From Kiritimatiellota bacterium (GTDB lineage Bacteria; Verrucomicrobiota; Kiritimatiellia; Kiritimatiellales; Tichowtungiaceae): a DNA stretch of 64,000 bases. The stretch lies in the NCBI GenBank assembly GCA_014381785.1, contig JACNKZ010000055.1:36937-100936 (forward strand), read 5' to 3'. Below the pieces are notes generated by a model. The model was not told where the DNA came from. It made no database searches and saw nothing but the letters and a program-made list of their open reading frames with translations. The translations under genes were made by a program, and so were the position numbers. Below, in pieces: positions 29,783-40,542 of the stretch; positions within the stretch are counted from its first letter, which is position 1; every line of letters starts with the position of its first letter.

Positions 29783-29799
29783 CGTTCGGACTGTTCCGA

Positions 29800-31563
<1,764 letters not shown>

Positions 31564-31608
31564 AGAGCGGGGAAATGTAGCGGTTCGGGCTCCGGAAACA
31601 AGCCAAAC

Positions 31609-32397
31609 TCACGATACAGATGAAAGCGGCGGGCGAACAGCAACGGGATAGCCGGGGATAATTTCCGAAAGAGCCTGTTTTATTTTCGCGATGGCGTACG
31701 GCCCGTTCGCCCGCGCGTTGACCGCGTTGATCTCGACCTGAATCGTTGGCATCTTCGATTTTTCAATCCGCAAATACGGCCTCGGGTCGATGTTGGCCGA
31801 GGCGCTAACGAATCCCTTCGCGCCCGCGGCGTACGCTTCAGAAATCTTCCGGTCACCCCCGACAAAATAGTTGGTTGTCGACGAAATCAGCGACAGATCG
31901 GCCGATGAATCCTTGATTCCCCAGTGCGGAATTTTCTCCAGCATCTCAGGCGTCAGAACGTTGCCGGTATGCTTCGGGAAATTATAGAGAATCAACGGCA
32001 GGTCGCTTTCAAGCGACAGGCGGCAGAACCACTCAACCAGTCCGTCAGCCGGCGCACCCGCAAAATAAAACGGCGGCAGCGAGGCGATGAAATCCGCGCC
32101 CACCTCCTGCGCCTGCTGCGCGGTTTCCAATGTTTTGAAAAGTGCGGGGGAGCCGAGATGAAAAACCAGCAGGCCTTTCCACGCCTCGCGGCTGACGCGC
32201 AGCAGCTGCAGCTGCTCGTCGGGAGTCAGCGAGAAAAATTCGCCGGTCGTACCGTTCACCAACAGATTGCGCACGCCGCACTCGGCCAGCCAGTCAAGAT
32301 GCGCCAGATAGGCCCCATAATCGATGGCATCATCGCTGCCGAACGGTGTCGGCACCGGCACCACCAACCCATTCAATTTAAAATCCGCTTTATTCAT
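31609..32397 (-). CDS. Dihydrodipicolinate synthase/N-acetylneuraminate lyase family protein
   Basis: 'GLVVPVPTPFGSDDAIDYGAYLAHLDWLAECGVRNLLVNGTTGEFFSLTPDE'. Confidence 0.88.
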   Translation of the reverse strand: MNKADFKLNGLVVPVPTPFGSDDAIDYGAYLAHLDWLAECGVRNLLVNGTTGEFFSLTPDEQLQLLRVSREAWKGLLVFHLGSPALFKTLETAQQAQEVGADFIASLPPFYFAGAPADGLVEWFCRLSLESDLPLILYNFPKHTGNVLTPEMLEKIPHWGIKDSSADLSLISSTTNYFVGGDRKISEAYAAGAKGFVSASANIDPRPYLRIEKSKMPTIQVEINAVNARANGPYAIAKIKQALSEIIPGYPVAVRPPLSSVS

Positions 32398-33088
32398 GGA
32401 AAAATATGTTAAACTCCTCCGCTTTATGACGAAACAGGAAAACCAATCAATCTGCCCGCTGTGCGCCCATATGCCGGAGTGCTTCTGCAAAGACCGCACA
32501 CGCGAATATTTGCGTTGCCCGAGTTGCGACCTCGTCTTTGTGCCCGAAAAAGATCTGCTTGCGCCCGGCGCGGAAAAGGCGCGCTATGACCTGCATCAGA
32601 ACGACCCGAACGATTCCGGATATCGGGATTTTTTAAACCGGCTTTTCCAACCCCTGGAAAACAAGCTGGAGCCCGGCGCGCGCGGGCTGGACTTCGGCTG
32701 CGGCCCCGGCCCCACCTTGTCGCTTATGTTCAAAGAAGCCGGCTACGACTGCGACGTGTACGACCTGTACTACGCCAATGATCCCGCCGTCCTCAAGCGG
32801 CAATACGACTTCCTCACCTGCTCCGAAACCATGGAGCACATGTTCCGCCCCGGTGAAGAATTCGAGCGGTTCGTGAGCCTGGTAAAACCCGGCGGCTGGA
32901 TCGGCATCATGACCCAGCTCCACGACGAAGCGCCCGTTCCCTTCGAGCGCTGGCACTACAAAGACGACGACACCCACGTCTGCTTCTTCTCAAAGAAAAG
33001 TTTCCAAACATTGGAAAAAACCTACGGCCTGCGCGCCGAATTCCACTCCGACAGCGTCATCCTCTTTCAGGCCAATCGGTTTTTGTAA
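32396..33088 (+). CDS. Class I SAM-dependent methyltransferase with N-terminal Cys-rich motif
   Basis: 'CPLCAHMPECFCKDRTREYLRCPSCDLVFV', 'GLDFGCGPGPTL', 'LTCSETMEHM'. Confidence 0.85.
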   Translation: MEKYVKLLRFMTKQENQSICPLCAHMPECFCKDRTREYLRCPSCDLVFVPEKDLLAPGAEKARYDLHQNDPNDSGYRDFLNRLFQPLENKLEPGARGLDFGCGPGPTLSLMFKEAGYDCDVYDLYYANDPAVLKRQYDFLTCSETMEHMFRPGEEFERFVSLVKPGGWIGIMTQLHDEAPVPFERWHYKDDDTHVCFFSKKSFQTLEKTYGLRAEFHSDSVILFQANRFL

Positions 33089-34188
33089 TCCTGATAGTTG
33101 AATTCGCGCACCACATCGATTTCGTCGCCGCGTTGGATGGCGATCGCCGGATGCTGGATGCCGTTAAAGAACGTGGTCTTCACCATGGTGTAGTGCGCCA
33201 TATCGAGAAACTCGATCTGGTCGCCAGGCTTAAGCGGTTGATCGAATGAATAGTCGCCGATCACATCGCCGGCCAGACAGCTCAATCCGGCCAATCGGAC
33301 TGTATGCGCCTTTTCACCGGGCTCCCCTGCCCCGGTAATGACCGGGCGATACGGCATTTCGAGCACGTCCGGCATATGACAGGTGCAGGAGGTGTCGAGA
33401 ATGGCGATGTCCATTTCGTTGTGCACAATGTCGAGTACAGATGCGATGAGCACGCCCGCATTCAGCGCAACCGCTTCGCCGGGTTCCAGAATCACCTGTA
33501 CACCGTACTTGGCTTTAAACGCATTGATGAGCTCGCAAAGCCGGTCAACATCGTAGTCGGCCCGGGTAATGTGATGCCCGCCGCCGAAGTTGACCCACTC
33601 CATCTGCGGCAGAAACTCACCGAACTTCTCTTCAACGGCCTTCAGCGTGGTTTCGAGCGCATCGACATTCTGTTCGCACAGCGTATGGAAATGCAGCCCA
33701 CTGATGCCGTCGAGGCTTTCACCATCAAATTGATCGCGGGTGATGCCGAGGCGCGACTTCGGGGCGCAGGGATCGTAGATCGCATGGTCCTGCGTGGAGC
33801 ACTCCGGATTGATGCGCAGGCCCAAGGCAGGCGAGACGCCTGCGATACGAGAACGGAACTTTTTAAACTGCGCGAAGGAATTGAAATCAATCTCGTCGCA
33901 GAGGGTCAGAAGTTCGGCAAAATCATCACCCGAATAGGCGGCGGCGAACGCGTGAACTTCGCCGCCGAACTCTTCGCGTCCGAGGCGCGCCTCCCACGGC
34001 GAGCTGGCGCAAACGCCATCGAGAAATTTTCCAATGATTGGAAAAAGCGGCCACATCGCAAAGCCCTTGAGAGCCAGCAGGATTTTACAATCCGTACGCG
34101 CCTTCACCGACGCCAGCGTCTCAAGATTGCTAAACAGTTTTGCCTCATCGACAATAAAACAGGGTGTTGGAGTATCTTGAAAATTCAT
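33067..34188 (-). CDS. nspC: Carboxynorspermidine decarboxylase
   Basis: 'TPCFIVDEAKLFSNLE', 'INPECS', 'WVNFGGGHHITRADYDVDRL', 'EPGEAVALNAG'. Confidence 0.92.
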   Translation of the reverse strand: MNFQDTPTPCFIVDEAKLFSNLETLASVKARTDCKILLALKGFAMWPLFPIIGKFLDGVCASSPWEARLGREEFGGEVHAFAAAYSGDDFAELLTLCDEIDFNSFAQFKKFRSRIAGVSPALGLRINPECSTQDHAIYDPCAPKSRLGITRDQFDGESLDGISGLHFHTLCEQNVDALETTLKAVEEKFGEFLPQMEWVNFGGGHHITRADYDVDRLCELINAFKAKYGVQVILEPGEAVALNAGVLIASVLDIVHNEMDIAILDTSCTCHMPDVLEMPYRPVITGAGEPGEKAHTVRLAGLSCLAGDVIGDYSFDQPLKPGDQIEFLDMAHYTMVKTTFFNGIQHPAIAIQRGDEIDVVREFNYQDYKNRLA

Positions 34189-34240
34189 GCGGCGGTTTTA
34201 ACTTCCGGGCGCCCTGATTGCACGTCAAATCGTGAGCCTC

Positions 34241-34465
34241 TCAGGCGTGGCGGAAGGTGATCCGGCCCTTATTCAGATCGTAGGCGGAGATCTCCACCGT
34301 CACCTGGTCGCCAATGGAAATGCGGATGAGATTTTTACGGATTTTCCCGGAAACGTGGGCAAGCACTTTATGCCCGTTCTCAAATTGAACCCGGTACATC
34401 GTCGCCGGCAACACTTCTACAACCTCACCATCCAGCGCAATCAGATCGTCTTTTTGTTTCGCCAT
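34241..34465 (-). CDS. infA: Translation initiation factor IF-1
   Basis: '[49 protein letters not shown]'. Confidence 0.96.
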   Translation of the reverse strand: MAKQKDDLIALDGEVVEVLPATMYRVQFENGHKVLAHVSGKIRKNLIRISIGDQVTVEISAYDLNKGRITFRHA

Positions 34466-34530
34466 ACAGTCTCCCTCACAGAAATTTGAGAGGCTATATA
34501 TTCTTTCCAGAAATGAAAACAAGTCGAAAA

Positions 34531-36093
34531 TCAGTGTCTTGAAATAATCGACTCGGCTAGGCGCAAGCCATCAATGCCGGAACTGACGATGCCGCCGGCA
34601 TAGCCCGCGCCTTCACCGCAGGGGTAAAGCCCGCGCGCACCAACTGACTGCCCGTCCTCGCCACGCACAATGCGCACCGGGCTCGAGCTGCGGGTTTCAG
34701 AAGCATAAAGCAGGGCTTCGTCGAGCTGAACGCCGCGCATACTGCCGAGCATTTTCGGTACCGCACTGCGCAGCGTATGCTCCACAAACTCAGGCAGCAG
34801 TCCGCGCAGCTGGGCCGGGCGGGCCATCGAACAGGAACGCTCGGCGGGAATGTCGGAGTCTGTTCCCTCAAGAAAATCGACCAGCCGCTGAGCGGGAAGC
34901 GAATAATCGGAGCCGCCCGCCGCGAATGCCGCCGCTTCCAGCGTTTTTTGAAATTCAATGCCGGCCAGCACATCGGTCGAAGGGAAGTCGTTAGGGAAAA
35001 CAGGAACGAGGAACGCGGCGTTACCCATCGGCTTATCGCGTTTGGAAAGGCTCATGCCGTTGGTGGTCATCATCCCTTCCGAAGAGGCACAGCACATGAC
35101 CAGTCCGCCGGGGCACATGCAAAAGGTATAGCAGGAGCGGGCGTTTTCCTCTTCGCGGCGGGTCAGGCGGAAACTGGCTTTACCAAGTGAAGGAAAACTT
35201 CCACCCCACTGTGCGGTATCGATACGGTGCTGCGGAATTTCGAGTCGCACACCGACCGCGAACCCCTTGGCCTCAAGCGTTATGCCCTGCTCTGAGAGCA
35301 TTGCATAGATGTCGCGCGCGCTGTGACCGGTCGCCAGCACGCAGGTGTCAGTCCGGATTTCTTCTCCCGAAATCACCACGCCGCGTAGCGCACCGTTTTC
35401 GATCTCGATGCGGTCGAGCCGCGCGCCGAAGCGCACCTCGCCACCCAGCTCGACAATTCGATTGCGCAGAGCGGGAACCAGCTCTTCAAGAATGTCGCTT
35501 CCGATGTGCGGCTCGGCATCAATTAAAATATCGTGCGATGCTCCGCATTCGACGAGGATTTCGAGCAAACGCCGAACGCGCGGACGATCTTTGCTACGCG
35601 AGGTAAGCTTGCCGTCCGAGAAAAGCCCTGCGCCGCCTTCGCCGTAGAGCACATTGCTTTCCACATTCAGCGTGCCGTCTTTCCAAAACGATTCAACCCG
35701 CTTGGCGCGCGGCGCGGCGGCTTCGCCGCGTTCAATCAGCAGCGGCTTCATTCCGGCTTCGGCCAGCGCGAAGGCCGCCATCAGTCCGGCGGGGCCGGCA
35801 CCGACCACAACCGGGCGCAGGCCGGAAAAATGATCAAGCACCGGGCGGACAACCGGCTCAACCGCCTTTGCCTTTTCGACATCGCGCAGACCGTTGCGCA
35901 GCTTACCGGACAAATCCGCCTCGGCCATCACCGTCATGCGCGGCGAACGGCCGCGCGCATCGATGGAACGACGGACGACCTGCAAGCCCTTCAGATCCCC
36001 CGGCTGACAGCGCACCTTTTTCGCGGCGGCCTTTGCCAGCTGTTCCGGTGTGTACCCCGGCGGCAGATCAATCTGGGAGATTCGTATTTTCAT
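34531..36093 (-). CDS. FAD-dependent dehydrogenase (BaiN/RdsA-unrelated 'uncharacterised FAD-dependent dehydrogenase' family)
   Basis: '[21 protein letters not shown]', '[15 protein letters not shown]', '[18 protein letters not shown]'. Confidence 0.85.
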   Translation of the reverse strand: MKIRISQIDLPPGYTPEQLAKAAAKKVRCQPGDLKGLQVVRRSIDARGRSPRMTVMAEADLSGKLRNGLRDVEKAKAVEPVVRPVLDHFSGLRPVVVGAGPAGLMAAFALAEAGMKPLLIERGEAAAPRAKRVESFWKDGTLNVESNVLYGEGGAGLFSDGKLTSRSKDRPRVRRLLEILVECGASHDILIDAEPHIGSDILEELVPALRNRIVELGGEVRFGARLDRIEIENGALRGVVISGEEIRTDTCVLATGHSARDIYAMLSEQGITLEAKGFAVGVRLEIPQHRIDTAQWGGSFPSLGKASFRLTRREEENARSCYTFCMCPGGLVMCCASSEGMMTTNGMSLSKRDKPMGNAAFLVPVFPNDFPSTDVLAGIEFQKTLEAAAFAAGGSDYSLPAQRLVDFLEGTDSDIPAERSCSMARPAQLRGLLPEFVEHTLRSAVPKMLGSMRGVQLDEALLYASETRSSSPVRIVRGEDGQSVGARGLYPCGEGAGYAGGIVSSGIDGLRLAESIISRH

Positions 36094-36162
36094 TGAATTT
36101 TCTTTAATTCGGAACGGAAAGGTATAGTAGTGGTCACTTATTTTCGACCAAAAAGGAGCTCC

Positions 36163-37812
36163 ATGCACACACGCCTGATTCCACAAATCTTCACCTGTTA
36201 CCGTTCCGGCTATTCGTTAAAACATTTCGCCAACGATCTGATTGCCGGGATCATTACCGGCATCGTCGCTCTGCCGCTCGCCATCGCTTTTGCCATTGCC
36301 TCCGGAGTCAGCCCGGAACAGGGCCTCTACACGGCGATCATCGCCGGTTTCATGATCTCCTTTTTCAGCGGAAGCCGTGTACAGATCGGCGGGCCGACCG
36401 GCGCGTTCATTGTCATTGTTTACGGGATCGTCCAGCAGTACGGCATGGCCGGACTGACCGTCGCCACCCTGATGGCGGGCGTGATGCTGGTGATCATGGG
36501 CGTCTGCCGCCTCGGCTCAATCATTAAATATCTGCCCTACCCGTTGATCATCGGCTTCACCACCGGAATTGCGGTGATCATCGCGGTAACACAAATTCCG
36601 GCCTTTCTCGGCATGCAACTTGAAGCCTTTCCCAGCGAGTTCATCGACAAACTCAAGGCAATCGGCTCCCACCTGAATTTAATAGATCCGCTTTCCGCGG
36701 GACTCGGCTTACTCGCGCTGTTCATCATGATCATCTGGCCGCGCGTCACCCGCCGCATTCCCGGCTCACTGGTTGCCATTGTGGTGACCACATTAATGGT
36801 CTCGCTGCTGAACCTTCCGGTTGAAACCATTGGCAGCCGTTTCGGCGGCGTGCCAAATCATCTGCCCTCTTTTGCGTTCCCATCCGTCAGTCTTGAGCTG
36901 ATGAAAGACCTCTTCGCGCCCGCGCTGACGATTGCGCTACTGGCCGCGATTGAATCGCTCCTGTCCGCCGTAGTGGCCGACGGAATGACCGGGCAGCGCC
37001 ACCGCTCCAACATGGAACTGGTCGCGCAGGGAATCGCGAACATCGTCTGTCCGCTCTTCGGAGGTATTCCCGCCACGGGGGCCATTGCCCGCACCGCCAC
37101 CAACATTAAAAATGGCGGAACCACTCCGGTGGCAGGCATCATCCATGCCGTTACACTGACGTTGATTCTGCTCTTCTTTGGGCGTTACGCCTCGCTCATT
37201 CCTATGCCCGCACTGGCCGCCATTCTGCTGATCGTCGCCTACAACATGAGTGAATGGCGTTTCTTCGTAAAACTCTTCTCCAGCCCGCGCAGCGATATCC
37301 TTGTTCTACTGGCGGTCTTTGGCCTCACCGTCTTTGCCGATCTCACCGTCGCCATTCAAACCGGCGTGGTCCTGTCCGCCTTCCTCTTCATGCGCCGGAT
37401 GGAAAATGTCACACAGGCAGGCATCATCCACCTCGATGATGAAGAAGAGGATCCGGAAACCGTTGCGATCGATGTGCCGGACGGCGTGGATGTGTTCGAA
37501 ATTAACGGCCCGTTCTTTTTTGGTGCGGCCAGCAAATTTCAGGACGAAATCCGCAAAATAAGAATGCCGAAAGTCCTCATCCTGCGCATGCGCAACGTGC
37601 CCGCCATCGATGCCACCGGCCTGAGAGCACTCGAAGATCTGGTAAACTCCACCCGCCGCGCCGGCACCATCGTCATCATTTCCGGCATCCACAAGCAACC
37701 GGCGGCGGCAATGCACAAAGCGGGGATTGTCGATAAAATCGGGCACGACCGGATTCATAAAGATATCCTTCACGCACTCGATCAGGCCCGAAGCCTACTC
37801 GCTGGCGAGTGA
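36163..37812 (+). CDS. SulP family anion transporter with STAS domain
   Basis: 'DLIAGIITGIVALPLAIAFAIASGVSPEQGLYTAIIAGF', C-terminal 'VFEINGPFFFGAA...MRNVPAIDATG'. Confidence 0.95.
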   Translation: MHTRLIPQIFTCYRSGYSLKHFANDLIAGIITGIVALPLAIAFAIASGVSPEQGLYTAIIAGFMISFFSGSRVQIGGPTGAFIVIVYGIVQQYGMAGLTVATLMAGVMLVIMGVCRLGSIIKYLPYPLIIGFTTGIAVIIAVTQIPAFLGMQLEAFPSEFIDKLKAIGSHLNLIDPLSAGLGLLALFIMIIWPRVTRRIPGSLVAIVVTTLMVSLLNLPVETIGSRFGGVPNHLPSFAFPSVSLELMKDLFAPALTIALLAAIESLLSAVVADGMTGQRHRSNMELVAQGIANIVCPLFGGIPATGAIARTATNIKNGGTTPVAGIIHAVTLTLILLFFGRYASLIPMPALAAILLIVAYNMSEWRFFVKLFSSPRSDILVLLAVFGLTVFADLTVAIQTGVVLSAFLFMRRMENVTQAGIIHLDDEEEDPETVAIDVPDGVDVFEINGPFFFGAASKFQDEIRKIRMPKVLILRMRNVPAIDATGLRALEDLVNSTRRAGTIVIISGIHKQPAAAMHKAGIVDKIGHDRIHKDILHALDQARSLLAGE

Positions 37813-38985
37813 TTGCGCGGCAAGATATCCGGTGGTCCAGGCGGCCTGCAGGTTGAAGCCGCCGGTCAGCGCATCAATATCGAGCACCTCTCCGGCGAAA
37901 TAGAGGCCGGGAATTAGACGGCTTTCCATTGTTTTGAAGTCCACCTCTTTCAACCGGATGCCGCCGCAAGTGACGAACTCCTCGCGGTGCTTGTTTTTTC
38001 CAATGATTGGAAGAGTGAACCCGCTCACCTGCGCCGCGAGGTGACGGAGCGCCTTCGATGAGCACCCTCCCCACTCGCACTTTTCGTCGATGCCCGCGCG
38101 CTCCACCAAAAGTTTCCAATGTCTGGAAGAAAGCCCGACCGGCGACCACGTCCCTACCTGTTTTTTCGGCGAGTCGATGCGCTGTTTTTCCAAGGTTTGG
38201 AAAATCTCTTCCTCGCTCACCGACGGCAGCCAGTTGATCTTCATCTCAAAGTGATAATTCGTTTCGGCGAGCGTCCGGGCGCCGAAGGAGGAAAGCCGCA
38301 GCGCGGCCGGGCCGCTGACGCCGGTATGGGTGATTAACAGTGCGCCGTCAGCTTTCAGTTTGCCCGCGCTAACCTGCGCGTTTTCGACCACGATTCCGGA
38401 CAGCGCGGTGAGCTCTTTATCTGATGTATTGAAGGTGAACAGCGACGGCACGCACGGCTCAATGGTATGGCCGAGCCCTTCGACAAACGCGCCGCCGCCC
38501 GTCGCCACCAGCAGCTTTTTACAACTGAGCTGTTCGCCGCCTGCGAGTTTCACGTTGAAGCCGCCGTCAAATGGCCAAACCTTGGAAACTTCCGCATTCG
38601 TCCGGATCTGCGCCGTGTTTTTGCACAGCGCATTGATCACATCTTCGGAGGTGTCGGAGCGCGGGAAGAGACAGCCATCATCAAGTGTGACCAACGGCAC
38701 GCCGTGCGACTCGAACCACTCGACCGTTTCGGCAGGACCGAAGCGGTTGAAGGGGCCGATCAGTTCGCGCCCGCCGCGCGGATAGTTTTTGACGAATTCG
38801 CGGATGTCGGAACAGGCATGCGTGAGATTGCAGCGTCCGCCGCCAGACACGCGCACCTTCGCCAGCGTCTTGGATGCTTTTTCGAGCACCAGCACGCTCA
38901 GCTCCGGCGCCTCCTCGGCCAGCACCGCGGCGGCAAACATCCCCGCCGCTCCCCCGCCGATAATTATTATGTCTGATGGAATCAT
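37795..38985 (-). CDS. HI0933-like flavoprotein (NAD(P)/FAD-dependent oxidoreductase)
   Basis: 'IIIGGGAAGMFAAAVLAEE', 'KVRVSGGGRCNLTH', 'GEVLDIDALTGGFNLQAAWTTGYLA'. Confidence 0.92.
   Translation of the reverse strand: MIPSDIIIIGGGAAGMFAAAVLAEEAPELSVLVLEKASKTLAKVRVSGGGRCNLTHACSDIREFVKNYPRGGRELIGPFNRFGPAETVEWFESHGVPLVTLDDGCLFPRSDTSEDVINALCKNTAQIRTNAEVSKVWPFDGGFNVKLAGGEQLSCKKLLVATGGGAFVEGLGHTIEPCVPSLFTFNTSDKELTALSGIVVENAQVSAGKLKADGALLITHTGVSGPAALRLSSFGARTLAETNYHFEMKINWLPSVSEEEIFQTLEKQRIDSPKKQVGTWSPVGLSSRHWKLLVERAGIDEKCEWGGCSSKALRHLAAQVSGFTLPIIGKNKHREEFVTCGGIRLKEVDFKTMESRLIPGLYFAGEVLDIDALTGGFNLQAAWTTGYLAAQSLASE
37998..38202. repeat. Three TTCCAA-N3-TTGGAA palindromes inside the HI0933-like gene (37998, 38114, 38188)
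   Basis: Two perfect, one single-mismatch; spacings 116 and 74 bp. Confidence 0.85.
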
Positions 38986-39011
38986 AGATTCAGACTATAG
39001 CACGGAGAATA

Positions 39012-39219
39012 TTGGCCACAAGAAACACAAAAAGGCACAAACCCCATGCCGGATAGTGGTTCCCATATATCGTGTAACGATATATGGAGACTACCCCAAC
39101 CTCACCGGATCATGAGAAGTTTCCACTGGTTGGAAACTTTCCTTCCAAACCTTGGACACTAAAAACGCCCCGGAGTGCGGAACGTCTTCTTTTTGTGAAT
39201 TTTTGTGTGTTTTGTGGCG
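39012..39219. repeat. Nested intergenic inverted-repeat island
   Basis: Outer degenerate arms ttggccacaagaaacacaaaaaggcacaaa / ttttgtgaatttttgtgtgttttgtggcga; inner perfect CCATATATCGT-gta-ACGATATATGG (39063-39087); palindromes at 39121 and 39143. Confidence 0.75.
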
Positions 39220-39224
39220 ATCAA

Positions 39225-40424
39225 TCAGCTGATGTCGATGACGGGGCCGTCAATGACTTTCCAGGGGAGACCGCAGGTGTTGAGGTGTTCCATAAAGGGG
39301 TCGGGGTCCATCTGTTCCATGTTGAAGACGCCTTCGCCTTTCCAAACATTGGACATCATGAGCTTGGCGCCGATCATGGCGGGCACGCCCGTGGTGTAGG
39401 AAATAGCCTGCGACTGCACCTCGCGGTAGCACTCCTGATGGTCGCAGGTGTTGTAGATGGTGACGGTTTTTTCTTCACCGTCTTTGAGGCCGGTGACCTG
39501 ACAGCCGATCCAGGTTTTTCCTTTGGTGCGCGGACCGAGACTGGCGGGATCGGGAAGCAGGGTTCTAAGAAACTGGAGCGGAACTATTTTCTGTCCGTTG
39601 AATTCGACTTCGTCGATGCGGGTCATGCCGACATTGCCGAGCACTTCGAGGTGCTTGAGGTAGCTGTCGCCGAAGCTCATCCAGAAACGGGCGCGCTGCA
39701 GGCCGGGAATGTGTTTGGCGAGCGATTCGAGCTCTTCGTGATACATCAGATAGATGTTGGGGTTGCCGATATTTTCCGGTACCTCGAAGGAGCGTTTCAC
39801 AGAAAGCGGGTCGGTTTCGATCCATTCGCCGTTTTCCCAGTAGCGGCCTTTGGCGGTGACTTCGCGGATATTGATTTCGGGATTAAAGTTGGTGGCGAAG
39901 GGATAGCCATGGTCGCCGGCGTTAACGTCGATGATGTCGATGGTGTGGATGACGTCGAGGTGGTGCTTCTGGATGTAGGTGCAGAAAACGGAGGTGACGC
40001 CGGGGTCGAAGCCGGAGCCGAGCAGCGCCATGAGGCCCGCCTCTTTGAAGCGATCCTGATAGGCCCACTGCCAGCTGTATTCAAACTTGGCGGTGTCTTC
40101 CGGTTCGTAGTTGGCGGTGTCGAGATAGTTGACGCCGGTCTCGAGACAGGCATCCATGATGTGCAGGTCCTGATAAGGCAGCGCGACGTTGAGGACGAGG
40201 TCGGGCTGAACCTTTTTGATGAGCGCGACGAGTTCGGGCACATTGTCGGCATCGACCTGCGCGGTTTCGATTTTGCGGTCGAGCTGCGCGGCGATGGCAT
40301 CGCACTTGGATTTGGTGCGACTGGCGAGCACGATTTCTTCGAATACATCCGGGTGCTGGGCGCATTTATGAACCACCACACCGCTGACGCCGCCCGCTCC
40401 GATAATTAAAACTTTTCCCATCAT
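39225..40424 (-). CDS. Saccharopine dehydrogenase family, probable carboxynorspermidine dehydrogenase
   Basis: 'KVLIIGAGGVSGVVVHKCAQHPDVFEEIVLASRTKSKCDAIA', 'GSGFDPGVTSVFCTYIQKH'. Confidence 0.88.
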   Translation of the reverse strand: MMGKVLIIGAGGVSGVVVHKCAQHPDVFEEIVLASRTKSKCDAIAAQLDRKIETAQVDADNVPELVALIKKVQPDLVLNVALPYQDLHIMDACLETGVNYLDTANYEPEDTAKFEYSWQWAYQDRFKEAGLMALLGSGFDPGVTSVFCTYIQKHHLDVIHTIDIIDVNAGDHGYPFATNFNPEINIREVTAKGRYWENGEWIETDPLSVKRSFEVPENIGNPNIYLMYHEELESLAKHIPGLQRARFWMSFGDSYLKHLEVLGNVGMTRIDEVEFNGQKIVPLQFLRTLLPDPASLGPRTKGKTWIGCQVTGLKDGEEKTVTIYNTCDHQECYREVQSQAISYTTGVPAMIGAKLMMSNVWKGEGVFNMEQMDPDPFMEHLNTCGLPWKVIDGPVIDIS

Positions 40425-40542
40425 AACCTCCGGTAATTTCTAAATACGAATTTCGAATCACGAAACAAAATCTAAATCAGAAGTTTTTAATTTTCCAAAC
40501 ATTGGAAATTTGAATTTGTTTCGGATTTCGAGTTTAGGATTT

